64,000 bases of DNA. It comes from Candidatus Blautia faecigallinarum (GTDB lineage: Bacteria; Bacillota; Clostridia; Lachnospirales; Lachnospiraceae). The notes below the pieces were generated by a model. It saw only the letters and a list, made by a program, of their open reading frames with translations. It made no database searches and had not been told where the DNA came from. Both the position numbers and the translations under genes were made by a program. The DNA is taken from the NCBI GenBank assembly GCA_019116385.1, contig DXBU01000004.1:1-64000 (forward strand), read 5' to 3'. Positions 47,266-56,625 of this stretch are shown here, piece by piece (within the stretch, counting starts at the first letter, position 1; the number at the start of each line of letters is the position of its first letter).

Positions 47266-48719
47266 CTGCCGGCAAGGATATCCGCGATCAGCACTCTTTC
47301 ATCCATGGGATACTTTTTCCCTTTGATCTCCTGGTAATCTTCATGGCCTTTTCCTGCCAGAATGATAATATCTCCCGGCTCGCCATGTTCTATGGCATAA
47401 CGGATAGCCTCTTTCCGGTCTGGGATCTCCACATATTTTCCCTGGGTCTTGCTGATCCCGATCTTGATATCTTCAATGATCGCCTGGGGTTCCTCATTTC
47501 TGGGGTTATCTGAGGTGATGATCGTCAGATCCGCCAGCCTGCCGGATACCTCTCCCATCTCGTACCGGCGGTACTTGGAACGATTTCCTCCGCAGCCAAA
47601 CAGGCAGACCAGCCTATGGGGATGATATTCCCGCAGGGTAGTCAAAAGGCTCTCAAGAGCCATCGCATTGTGGGCGTAATCGATCATCAGGGTAAATTCA
47701 TCTGACACCTTCACCATCTCAATGCGTCCTTTTACCTTCGCAACTTTTAAAGCTTTGATGATATTCTCCTGGGATACCTTAAAATGACGGCAGATCGCGA
47801 TGGCAGTAAGGGAATTGTAAATGCTGAATTTACCGGGAATATCGATTTCCACAGGGAAATCCAAAAGTCCCTTCAGATGATAGGAAATACCAAGGTATCC
47901 CCTGCCGCTTACCAGCTTTGCATCCTCAGCCCTTAGGTCTGCCTCTTGGGAAAATCCATAGGTTTCCAGGGTACAGGTATGTCCTTCTATGATCTTCTCA
48001 AAATGTTCATCATCCCGGTTTACGATGCCTACACGGCACTGTTTCAGAAGCAGGGATTTACAGTAAAGATAATGGGCAAAATCCTTATGCTCATTGGGTC
48101 CTATATGATCTGGTTCAATATTGGTAAAAATCCCAAAGTCAAAAAGAAAGCCCTGCGTCCTATGGAGCATCAGGCCCTGGGAGGACACTTCCATGACTAC
48201 ACAGTCACATCCTGCATCGGCCATCTCCCGAAAATATTTCTGGATAATGAAGGACTCCGGCGTGGTATTTTCTGCCGGGATCACTTTATCCCCGATGATC
48301 GCCTCGATGGTACCGATCAGCCCTACCTTGTAACCGGCGTTTTCCAGAATGGATTTTACCATATAGGTCGTGGTAGTCTTTCCTTTGGTGCCGGTGATCC
48401 CTATGGTCTTCAGCTGTTCTGCCGGATATCCAAAATAGGCGGCGGAAATAAATGCCATGGCATACCGGGTATCCTTCACCTGGATGACCGTCACATCCGC
48501 CGGGGCACTGATCTCTTCCTCCACCACAAGTACCCGGGTGCCTTTTTTCAGTACATCCGGGATAAATTTGTGTCCGTCTGCCACAGCTCCGCGGATACAG
48601 ATGAACATTGATCCGGGGCCTGCTTTTCTGGAATCATAGACAACCTCTGTTACCTCTTCCTCCAGGCTGCCCTGGCTGATGGTATACTCCACTCTTTCCA
48701 ATAGCGATGATAACTTCAT
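47262..48719 (-). CDS. murE: UDP-N-acetylmuramoyl-tripeptide synthetase (Mur ligase, MurE)
   Basis: GTKGKTTTTYMVKSIL, DNPRNEEP, GKGHEDYQEI. Confidence 0.95.
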   Translation of the reverse strand: MKLSSLLERVEYTISQGSLEEEVTEVVYDSRKAGPGSMFICIRGAVADGHKFIPDVLKKGTRVLVVEEEISAPADVTVIQVKDTRYAMAFISAAYFGYPAEQLKTIGITGTKGKTTTTYMVKSILENAGYKVGLIGTIEAIIGDKVIPAENTTPESFIIQKYFREMADAGCDCVVMEVSSQGLMLHRTQGFLFDFGIFTNIEPDHIGPNEHKDFAHYLYCKSLLLKQCRVGIVNRDDEHFEKIIEGHTCTLETYGFSQEADLRAEDAKLVSGRGYLGISYHLKGLLDFPVEIDIPGKFSIYNSLTAIAICRHFKVSQENIIKALKVAKVKGRIEMVKVSDEFTLMIDYAHNAMALESLLTTLREYHPHRLVCLFGCGGNRSKYRRYEMGEVSGRLADLTIITSDNPRNEEPQAIIEDIKIGISKTQGKYVEIPDRKEAIRYAIEHGEPGDIIILAGKGHEDYQEIKGKKYPMDERVLIADILAGR

Positions 48720-48831
48720 ATTCCGGCCTCCATATGTCTGAAATATATTTTTAAGGAAATCTCAGCGGCAAGAACGGCTCCTTCCGCTGAGCATAGATTC
48801 CTTTATAGAATAGCACACCTAACCGGTCATT

Positions 48832-50577
48832 TCAATGTTTCCTTTTTGCTTTGTACACCCAGGAAAGGGCAAGAAGCAGCAAAAGGGCCGTGCCACAGAT
48901 CCCCCACCAGAAAGAAACCGGAGTCTCGTCTCCTGTTTTGGGATAAGAAGAGGTCTGCTTTGCCAAAGATCCCGCATTTTTGGACATCGTTCCCTGGTAG
49001 GAATACTGGGTAGGCCAGGGAGTGGGGGTAGGCGTTATCCTAGGTGTCTGTACCTGAATGGCTGCCCCGGCATTTACTGACTGAAGGCCGGTCTCCCGGC
49101 TGACTACGATCACCTGGTTCACTAGTTCCTGGCTGACCATATTGGCAGGCAATGTTACCGATGCTTCCAGGGAGAACGCCTCTCCAGGAAGGATCTGAGG
49201 GATCAGCGCCTGTGTTTTGGAAGCATTCAGCTCCACTCCTTCTTTTTCTAAAAACTGTGCCTGGATATTGGAAGATAAAAAGCGCTCTGTGCTGAGAACC
49301 GAATGCAGGGTCCGTTCTCCTGTATTTCGGATGCAGATCTGGTAATAGATCGTCTCCCCCGGAACCGCAGTTGTTCGATCGGCTGTTTTTTCCACAGTAA
49401 ACTCTGCCTTAAGGGGCGTGACCGCCGTCTGGACCTGGGCCTGGCTTTCCAGAAGATCCTGTGGATCTGCCGGATTCCGGCAGACAGCATAAAAGGTATT
49501 TATAAAAGAAGTTTCCTGACTTTCCGGAAGGTCTACATAAGCGTATAAGATCCGTTCTTCTTTGCTTTCCAAAAGGGACAGCACCGCTCCCTGGCCGCCG
49601 CCCAGGTCTGTAAGATTTTCTCCCGGTTCCCAGACCAGGCTTAATCCTCCCTGGGAAAATGTATTTTGCAGCTGTATTTCTGTCAGGGAAGTTTCTCCGG
49701 TATTTTTCAAAAGGATTTCATAGGTAAGCCGCTCTCCCCCTTTGGGATTTTCAAGCTGGGGCCTTACGGTGAGCGCAAAACCGGATGAGGCCTGCCTTGT
49801 CTCCAAATATACCATAGGTGTCTGTGCCAGGATATCCCCTGTGTCCTCCCGGATCAGGAACACACCCTGTCCTCCGTCTCCTTCTTTAAGAGAGATCTGG
49901 CGGCTCAGAGGGTAGGAACCGCCGGGCCCCGGCTTTTGGAATTCTTCTTTTAATAAGACTGGTATGACAAACGATATGGGTTCTGTATAGGAACTGCCGG
50001 AAGGAATGGGAATAGATATTTTTACTGCCGTGTCCTCTTCTCCGTTCTGTCTGGCAACGGATATCGTCTCTGCTATATAAGAGGAAGGAAACAGCTGGGG
50101 ATCCGGTTCAAAATATTCTGACAAGAAATATACCAACGATAGAGAGGCAGCCTCTGTTCCGATCTCTGCCGCTTCTAAAGATACTCCTGACGCTTCTGTA
50201 TTTCCTGTCGTTTCCGTATTTCCTGTCGTTTCTGTATTTCCTGTCGTTCCAGTATTTCCTGTCGTTCCAGTATTTCCTGTCGTTTCTGTATTTTCTGTCA
50301 TTTCCGCGTTCTCCGGCGTTTCTTCCGGATCCGCAGCTTCCATTTCTACAAGAGCCTCTTCCTGCTGTCCTTTAAAATACGTATCCAATCCGCTTATCGT
50401 CAGGGTTATTTCTCCCTTGTATTCTCTTTCACTGGTCCAGGCCGCATTCTGGGAAAGATACAGGCTTTCTGCCATCTGGGCTCCATATACGGACATGTCT
50501 CTGCCCCCATATCCGGCCAGCAGAAAAGTTCCTGCCGCCAGTATGGTTCCTGCTTTAAAAACGATTCTTTTTTTCAT
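48832..50577 (-). CDS. Cell-surface protein with DUF11-like repeats, Thr/Asn-rich tandem repeat and C-terminal sortase-like sorting signal
   Basis: Signal peptide, TTGNTE repeats, C-terminal YPKTGDETP-TM-KAKRKH. Confidence 0.8.
   Translation of the reverse strand: MKKRIVFKAGTILAAGTFLLAGYGGRDMSVYGAQMAESLYLSQNAAWTSEREYKGEITLTISGLDTYFKGQQEEALVEMEAADPEETPENAEMTENTETTGNTGTTGNTGTTGNTETTGNTETTGNTEASGVSLEAAEIGTEAASLSLVYFLSEYFEPDPQLFPSSYIAETISVARQNGEEDTAVKISIPIPSGSSYTEPISFVIPVLLKEEFQKPGPGGSYPLSRQISLKEGDGGQGVFLIREDTGDILAQTPMVYLETRQASSGFALTVRPQLENPKGGERLTYEILLKNTGETSLTEIQLQNTFSQGGLSLVWEPGENLTDLGGGQGAVLSLLESKEERILYAYVDLPESQETSFINTFYAVCRNPADPQDLLESQAQVQTAVTPLKAEFTVEKTADRTTAVPGETIYYQICIRNTGERTLHSVLSTERFLSSNIQAQFLEKEGVELNASKTQALIPQILPGEAFSLEASVTLPANMVSQELVNQVIVVSRETGLQSVNAGAAIQVQTPRITPTPTPWPTQYSYQGTMSKNAGSLAKQTSSYPKTGDETPVSFWWGICGTALLLLLALSWVYKAKRKH
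50194..50300 (-). repeat. 18-bp in-frame tandem repeat (about 6 units)
   Basis: tttcctgtcgttnnngta repeated; encodes NTETTG/NTGTTG units. Confidence 0.9.
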
Positions 50578-50986
50578 GGTCCTATTCTCCTGTTTTTAAT
50601 CTATCAGCAAGTTTCGTCGTTTTTTCTCAGGGCATAGGCATTCCCCCTTTCCCGGCATACAAATGCAGCGCATATGCAGCTTCAGCAAAATAAAAAAATC
50701 TGGATATCTGTACCGAACTGGTACGAAAAGAATGTCCGCCACCCGCCCTCTTTCCCTGAGGGGGATGATCGGCCGCTATTTCCGCAGAACACGGAAATAA
50801 GATAGGTATACTCTACCACGCTTCCAAAAAAACTACAAGCGGCTTCTATAATTATATTGTTTTTTTAAGATTTCTTTATACTTTTTCGAATTCTTTTACA
50901 AATACGTCATACTTTGCACACATTTCTCCGATATAATAAATTTCGGATAGATGAATAACCACTCTCTATCTCCCCCCTCAAAAAAG

Positions 50987-51030
50987 CAAGGTACCCTCGC
51001 AGAGATGCGAGGGTTCTTGTTTTCTTTTTT
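50987..51030 (+). terminator. Strong intrinsic terminator hairpin upstream of arcC
   Basis: CAAGGTACCCTCGC-AGAGAT-GCGAGGGTTCTTG then TTTTCTTTTTT. Confidence 0.75.
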
Positions 51031-51037
51031 CTTCTTA

Positions 51038-51066
51038 TTGCATTTCCCTTAGCACTCTTTTATAAT
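51038..51066 (+). promoter_or_regulatory. arcC promoter
   Basis: TTGCAT-17 nt-TATAAT. Confidence 0.7.
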
Positions 51067-51099
51067 AAAAAATAAATTCTAAGAAATGAGGTACTTCCT

Positions 51100-52029
51100 A
51101 TGAGCGAAAAAATCGCAGTAGTTGCATTAGGCCACAGAGCTTTAGGTACGACCCTCCCTGAGCAGAAGATCGCCACCAAAAAGGCCGCAAAAGCCATCGC
51201 CGATCTGGTGGAAGAGGGAACACGTGTGGTTATTTCTCACAGCAATGGTCCCCAGGTGGGCATGATCCATACGGCAATGAACGAATTCGGGAAGGCTCAT
51301 CCTGACTATACATTTGCTCCGATGTCCGTCTGCTCCGCCATGAGCCAGGGCTATATCGGCTATGATCTCCAGAACGCCATCCGGGCAGAATTCCTCTCCC
51401 GGGGAATTTCCAAGCCGGTAAGCACGGTCCTTACCCAGGTGGTGATCGACCCCTATGACGATGCCTTTGCGGAACCGGAAAAGATCATCGGCCGCGTCCT
51501 TACTGCCGCTGAGGCAGAGCAGGAAGAAGAAAAAGGGAATTTCGTAACCCCGGCAGAAGGCGGTTACCGCAGGATCGTGGCCTCTCCCAAGCCCCAGAAG
51601 ATCATTGAACTGGAAACCATCCGTACCCTGGTTGACGCCGGCCAGGTTGTCATCGCGGCAGGAGGCGGCGGGATCCCCGTTATGGAACAAGGGGTGGAGC
51701 TTCACGGAGCCAGCGCCATCATCGAAAAGGATCTTGCCAGCGGATTTATGGCAGAAGCCTTAAATGCCGATACCCTCCTGATCCTCACCAGCGTAGAAAA
51801 GGTAAGCCTGAACCTTGGCACAGACAAAGAGGAATTTTTGGACGAGCTCACCATAGAAGAAGCACGCCGGCACATGAACGAGAACCAGTTTGCTCCCGGC
51901 TCCATGCTTCCCAAATTCGAAGCCGGAATCTCCTTTATCGAAAAAGGAGAAGGGCGCCGAGCGATCATCACCGACATTTCCCATGCCCGGGACGGCTACC
52001 GTGAAAAAACAGGAACGATCATCAAATAA
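51100..52029 (+). CDS. arcC: Carbamate kinase
   Basis: HSNGPQVG, AAGGGGIPV, GSMLPKFEAGISFIE. Confidence 0.96.
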   Translation: MSEKIAVVALGHRALGTTLPEQKIATKKAAKAIADLVEEGTRVVISHSNGPQVGMIHTAMNEFGKAHPDYTFAPMSVCSAMSQGYIGYDLQNAIRAEFLSRGISKPVSTVLTQVVIDPYDDAFAEPEKIIGRVLTAAEAEQEEEKGNFVTPAEGGYRRIVASPKPQKIIELETIRTLVDAGQVVIAAGGGGIPVMEQGVELHGASAIIEKDLASGFMAEALNADTLLILTSVEKVSLNLGTDKEEFLDELTIEEARRHMNENQFAPGSMLPKFEAGISFIEKGEGRRAIITDISHARDGYREKTGTIIK

Positions 52030-52031
52030 TA

Positions 52032-52076
52032 AAACACCGGCTTTCTTTCTCAAAAAGATGGCCGGTGTTTCCTTTT
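52032..52076. terminator. Bidirectional terminator between arcC and the zinc-ribbon gene
   Basis: aaacaccggc...gccggtgttt followed by cctttttaaaaaaa. Confidence 0.75.
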
Positions 52077-52480
52077 TAAAAAAAGCTTTCGAAGGGATAT
52101 CCGAAATACTCCCGCACATATTCCAGAAAATCGGGGGCGATGGATAACAGCACGAGAACCGCAATAATAAGAATGGTGATCCAGGAAGCGGTCTTCTTCG
52201 CCTTCTCTGTCTCTTTCTTAGCGGATGCAGGCTGTTTTCTTTTATATGTATAAGAGGGTCTGGATGCCGGGGCGCGCCTTGTCGTCCCCTGGGTTTTGTC
52301 ACCCAAAGGTATCTCCGCCTGCTTCATGATCTCTCTGGCCTTTTCTGTGGCATGACTGTAATGATCCCTCCGGTTTTCATTTAAATGATACAGGATCTCA
52401 TCGTTGCGGTAGGGCATCCCGCATAGCTTACATCTTCCGTTGACAATTGGTCCATCACAGACCTGGCATCGCTTTTTCAT
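52076..52480 (-). CDS. Zinc-ribbon membrane protein of unknown function
   Basis: N-terminal CxxC...CxxC (CQVCDGPIVNGRCKLCG), C-terminal TM. Confidence 0.75.
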   Translation of the reverse strand: MKKRCQVCDGPIVNGRCKLCGMPYRNDEILYHLNENRRDHYSHATEKAREIMKQAEIPLGDKTQGTTRRAPASRPSYTYKRKQPASAKKETEKAKKTASWITILIIAVLVLLSIAPDFLEYVREYFGYPFESFF

Positions 52481-52553
52481 GTTCTTCCCTTCCTTCCGTT
52501 CAAATCTATCTGGTTTAAAATCTTTTTCTTCGAAAAATCTTATACGGTATAAA

Positions 52554-52582
52554 TTGCAAACCGCGTTGTTTCCTGCTATAAT
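52554..52582 (+). promoter_or_regulatory. asnA promoter
   Basis: TTGCAA-17 nt-TATAAT. Confidence 0.75.
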
Positions 52583-52670
52583 GATAAATTATTGATGGCA
52601 ATCCGGCAAGTACTTTCCGGAAATTGTCTTCATTTCCATATAATCCATAACATCAAAAGGAGGGCTTCCC

Positions 52671-53678
52671 ATGGCACAAATAAAAATCCCTGCCGGCTAC
52701 CGTGCAGAGCTGAACCTGCACGACACCCAGGTTGCAATCAAGACAGTCAAGGATTTCTTTCAGCAGACCCTTTCCCAGAAGCTGAACCTTCTGCGGGTAT
52801 CCGCACCGATCTTTGTCTCTCCAAGCTCCGGCTTAAACGACAACCTAAATGGTGTTGAACGCCCGGTAAGCTTTGATATCAAAGGCCAGGACGAACCGGC
52901 TGAAATCGTTCACTCTCTGGCTAAATGGAAACGGTATGCCCTGAAAAAATACGGTTTTTCTCATGGAGAGGGCCTGTATACAGATATGATCGCCATCCGC
53001 AGAGATGAGGATCTGGACAACATCCATTCCGTGTATGTAGACCAGTGGGACTGGGAAAAAATCATCAGCAAAGAAGAGCGCACCATGGATACGCTGATCC
53101 AGACTGTGCGCACCATCTACAGTGTACTGCGCAAGACCGAAAAATATATGGCAGTCCAGTATGATTATATCGAAGAGATCCTTCCCCGGGAGATTTCCTT
53201 CGTGACCACCCAGGAGCTGGTAGATATGTATCCGGACTGTACGCCTAAAGAAAGGGAATATAAGATCACCAAAGAAAAAGGCGCGGTATTTATCATGCAG
53301 GTTGGAAAAACCTTAAGCAACGGCCAGCGTCACGACGGGCGTGCTCCGGACTATGACGACTGGGAATTAAACGGAGATATCCTGGTATATTACCCGATCC
53401 TGGATATTGCCCTTGAACTTTCTTCCATGGGGATCCGTGTTGACGAAGAGTCTCTCGACAGGCAGCTTACCCTTGCCGGCTGTGACGACCGCAGAAATCT
53501 GGATTTCCAAAAAGCTATTTTAAACAAAGAACTGCCTTACACCATCGGAGGAGGCATCGGCCAGTCCAGGATCTGTATGTTCTTCCTGCGCAAGGCTCAC
53601 ATCGGAGAAGTCCATGTGTCCCTTTGGCCTAAAGATGTACAGGAGGCTGCCGCTGCCAACAACATCCCTCTTCTGTAA
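52671..53678 (+). CDS. asnA: Aspartate--ammonia ligase
   Basis: SSGLNDNLNGVERPVSFDI, DQWDWEKII, GGGIGQSRICMF. Confidence 0.97.
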   Translation: MAQIKIPAGYRAELNLHDTQVAIKTVKDFFQQTLSQKLNLLRVSAPIFVSPSSGLNDNLNGVERPVSFDIKGQDEPAEIVHSLAKWKRYALKKYGFSHGEGLYTDMIAIRRDEDLDNIHSVYVDQWDWEKIISKEERTMDTLIQTVRTIYSVLRKTEKYMAVQYDYIEEILPREISFVTTQELVDMYPDCTPKEREYKITKEKGAVFIMQVGKTLSNGQRHDGRAPDYDDWELNGDILVYYPILDIALELSSMGIRVDEESLDRQLTLAGCDDRRNLDFQKAILNKELPYTIGGGIGQSRICMFFLRKAHIGEVHVSLWPKDVQEAAAANNIPLL

Positions 53679-53707
53679 GATCCATTAAAGCAAACGAGGT
53701 AGATATT

Positions 53708-54142
53708 GTGAATATTTTGTTTTTTCTAACACCCAAAAGTGATGTGGCTTACATATTTGAAAACGAAACCCTTCGGCAGGCAATGGAAAAAATGGAGCAC
53801 CATAAGTTTTCCTGCATTCCCATTCTGAGTCTGGACGGCAAATACACCGGTTCCATTTCAGAAGGAGATGTACTGTGGGGCATGAAGCGCTTTTCCATCA
53901 CTACCACCAAGGAAGCGGAAAATTTCTCTATCATGGCTATCCCCCGCCGGGCTACCTACAAACCCGTCCATGCCAATTCCAATATGGAAGACCTTCTGGA
54001 CCGGGCCATTAATCAAAACTATGTTCCCGTTGTGGATGACCAGGGATATTTCATTGGGATCATTACCCGCAAGGAGATCATCAAATACTGCTACAAAGAG
54101 CTGAAAAAAGCATATGCCCATAAAGAAAAGGGCGAGGAATAA
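53708..54142 (+). CDS. CBS domain protein, GTG start
   Basis: Two CBS motifs (FSCIPILSLDGKYTGSISEGDVL; NYVPVVDDQGYFIGIITRKEII). Confidence 0.88.
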   Translation: MNILFFLTPKSDVAYIFENETLRQAMEKMEHHKFSCIPILSLDGKYTGSISEGDVLWGMKRFSITTTKEAENFSIMAIPRRATYKPVHANSNMEDLLDRAINQNYVPVVDDQGYFIGIITRKEIIKYCYKELKKAYAHKEKGEE

Positions 54143-54146
54143 CTAC

Positions 54147-54183
54147 AAAAAGGAGCCTGGCGAATATGCCATGCTCCTTTTTG
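54147..54183. terminator. Bidirectional terminator
   Basis: aaaaaggagc...gctcctttttg. Confidence 0.75.
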
Positions 54184-54189
54184 CAGCAA

Positions 54190-55122
54190 TCATTCTTCTG
54201 TCATTATTTCTATTGCCTTCCGGCTGATCCTTCCTTCCATAGGCCCAAAAGCCGCAGTATTGAGCGCGCCTGCCGCAGACGCCATCTTTAATGTCTCCCT
54301 CAGGGTTCTGCCTTCCAGAAGGCCGCAGATAAAAGCCCCGTCAAAGCTGTCTCCGGCGCCGGTAGCGTCCACTGCATCCACCGGATAGACGCCCATCTCC
54401 ACCGTTTCATTTCTTGAATATACTTTGCATCCTCTGGAACCTTTCTTCAAGGCCAGGATCTCCAGCCTCTCATTTTCAAAGCATTTCTTTACGGCAGCTT
54501 CCACATCCTTTTCCCCGGTGAGCATAAGAAGCTCCTCGGTCCCGGGAAGAAAGACGCTGGTGTTTTCCAATACCTCCTGCACAAGGGCAAAGGAAGAGCC
54601 GTCCTTTAGAAGCTCCTTTCGGATATTGGGGTCAAAAGAGATTTTGCCGCCCGATTCCATCGCCATATGCATGGTCTTGCGTATTTCTTCTCCGAAATCC
54701 TTTCTCGCCGCCAGTGAGCACCCCATGATGTGAAAATATTTCACTCCTTTAAGGGCTTCTTTTTCCGGCATTTTCGCGTCCGCCGCCGGCGTGTTTCCCA
54801 TATGATAGATAAACTTTCTGGATCCGTCGGAAAAATACGTCACAAAAGCCGCTCCGGTGGCGCAGGTGCTGCTTTCCAGCACATAACGGCAGTCCACTCC
54901 GTCTCCCTTAAGTCTTCTTAAAATACACCCGCCAAAATCATCCCGGCCCACGCCGCCTATGATCCCGGCAGAGTGTCCCAGCCTGGCCACCGTATCGATA
55001 AATATCGCCGGAGCACCGCTGGGATAAGGTCCTTTAAAGATCCCGGGGCGGTCCAGCGGCATATCTTCTTCTGCCCGCATGATCTCCACGATCATCTCGC
55101 CCATGGTCCATACTTCATTCAT
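54190..55122 (-). CDS. PfkB-family carbohydrate kinase
   Basis: GGVGRDDFGGCILRRL, DAVDATGAGDSFDGAF. Confidence 0.93.
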   Translation of the reverse strand: MNEVWTMGEMIVEIMRAEEDMPLDRPGIFKGPYPSGAPAIFIDTVARLGHSAGIIGGVGRDDFGGCILRRLKGDGVDCRYVLESSTCATGAAFVTYFSDGSRKFIYHMGNTPAADAKMPEKEALKGVKYFHIMGCSLAARKDFGEEIRKTMHMAMESGGKISFDPNIRKELLKDGSSFALVQEVLENTSVFLPGTEELLMLTGEKDVEAAVKKCFENERLEILALKKGSRGCKVYSRNETVEMGVYPVDAVDATGAGDSFDGAFICGLLEGRTLRETLKMASAAGALNTAAFGPMEGRISRKAIEIMTEE

Positions 55123-55124
55123 AC

Positions 55125-55871
55125 TTATAACACCTTTGACAAAAAGTCCTGAAGACGTTTATTTTTCGGATGGCTGAAGAACTCCTCGGGAGTATTTTCC
55201 TCCTGGATCTTTCCATCGTCAATAAACAGTACGCGGGTCCCTACTTCTCTTGCAAATCCCATCTCATGGGTCACCACCACCATGGTCATACCGGACCGGG
55301 CCAGCTCCTTCATAAGCTCCAGAACCTCCCCTACCATTTCCGGGTCAAGGGCGGAGGTGGGCTCATCAAAGAGCATCACGTCAGGGTTCATAGCCAGGGC
55401 CCTGGCTATGGCGATACGCTGTTTCTGTCCGCCGGAAAGCATTTCCGGATAGGTGTCCGCCTTTTCCGGAAGACCGACTCTCTCTAAAAGCTCCCGGGCA
55501 CGCTTGTCCGCCTCCTGGGGCGTCATCAGCTTTAATGCCACCGGAGCCAGCATGATGTTTTCCTTCACGGTTTTATGAGGGAACAGGTTAAACTGCTGGA
55601 AGACCATTCCGATCTTCTGGCGGTGGCGGTTAATGTCCACCTTAGGGTCTGTAATATCGTCCCCTTCAAATAATACCCTTCCTCCGGTAGGCTTCTCCAG
55701 AAGGTTCAGGGAACGGAGAAACGTGGACTTTCCGGAACCGGAAGGTCCGATCACTACCACCACTTCCCCCTGGCGGATGTCCGTGGTGATGCCATCCAGT
55801 ACCTGATGGGCTCCGAAGGCTTTTTCCAGGCCCTGCACCTGGATCAATACTTTATTATTATCGACGCTCAC
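55125..55871 (-). CDS. Polar amino acid ABC transporter ATP-binding protein
   Basis: [35 protein letters not shown]. Confidence 0.95.
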   Translation of the reverse strand: MSVDNNKVLIQVQGLEKAFGAHQVLDGITTDIRQGEVVVVIGPSGSGKSTFLRSLNLLEKPTGGRVLFEGDDITDPKVDINRHRQKIGMVFQQFNLFPHKTVKENIMLAPVALKLMTPQEADKRARELLERVGLPEKADTYPEMLSGGQKQRIAIARALAMNPDVMLFDEPTSALDPEMVGEVLELMKELARSGMTMVVVTHEMGFAREVGTRVLFIDDGKIQEENTPEEFFSHPKNKRLQDFLSKVL

Positions 55872-56553
55872 TTGTCCTCAGCCTCCTTTCCAGTTTATTC
55901 ATGGCAAAGGTCAGGATCATAACAATGATCAGATAGATCAGAGCGGCAATGATCAGCGGCCAGAACGCGCTGTAGGTACGGCTCTGGATCAGCATGGCCG
56001 CCCTGGTCAGATCCATCATTCCAATATATCCGATGATCGAAGTCTCCTTGATCAGAACGATAAACTCATTCACCAGCGCGGGAAGAACATTTTTAAAGGC
56101 CTGAGGCATAATGATCAGGCGCATGGTCTGGGTAAAATTCAGGCCCAGGCTTCTTCCGGCCTCTGTCTGTCCTTCATCGATGGACATAATGCCGGACCGC
56201 ACGATCTCCGCCACATAAGCGCCGGAGTTGATGCCGAAGGCCAGCCCGCCTACGATGATCTCATTCATATTAATGGAAGCAAACACTACGAAGTTCATGA
56301 TCAGAAGCTGGATCATGGTAGGCGTTCCCCGGATCACCGTAAGGTAGACGCGGCAGATGGCGTTAAGGATCTTTAATTTCCCGGATTTGTCATAGGTGGA
56401 GCGGATGATCGCCACGATAAAGCCTATGATGATGCCCAGAAGCGCGGCAAAAACGGTAACGATCATCGTGGTCTTCAAGCCGTCCACCAGCCACATATAC
56501 CGGTCGTCTTCTATAAAATTCGTGTATAAATCGTGTCCTATATCAGCTAACAT
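55858..56553 (-). CDS. Polar amino acid ABC transporter permease (His/Glu/Gln/Arg family)
   Basis: [43 protein letters not shown]. Confidence 0.95.
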   Translation of the reverse strand: MLADIGHDLYTNFIEDDRYMWLVDGLKTTMIVTVFAALLGIIIGFIVAIIRSTYDKSGKLKILNAICRVYLTVIRGTPTMIQLLIMNFVVFASINMNEIIVGGLAFGINSGAYVAEIVRSGIMSIDEGQTEAGRSLGLNFTQTMRLIIMPQAFKNVLPALVNEFIVLIKETSIIGYIGMMDLTRAAMLIQSRTYSAFWPLIIAALIYLIIVMILTFAMNKLERRLRTSERR

Positions 56554-56573
56554 CTTTTTCTATTGTCCTCCTG

Positions 56574-56604
56574 AAAAAGAGCTGTTGGCAAACGTCAACA
56601 GCTC
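56574..56604 (-). terminator. Intercistronic attenuator between SBP and permease
   Basis: minus strand GAGCTGTTGACGTTTGCCAACAGCTC followed by TTTTT. Confidence 0.75.
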
Positions 56605-56625
56605 TGTCACCTGACTACTTGAAAA

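Noticed and set aside
50194-50300. Regular repeat array considered as CRISPR
   Set aside because: 18-bp contiguous tandem units without unique spacers, in frame inside a surface-protein gene; no cas genes.
52481-52670. T-box leader upstream of asnA
   Set aside because: Promoter (-10 at 52577) to start is under 100 nt; no T-box consensus or terminator/antiterminator pair seen.
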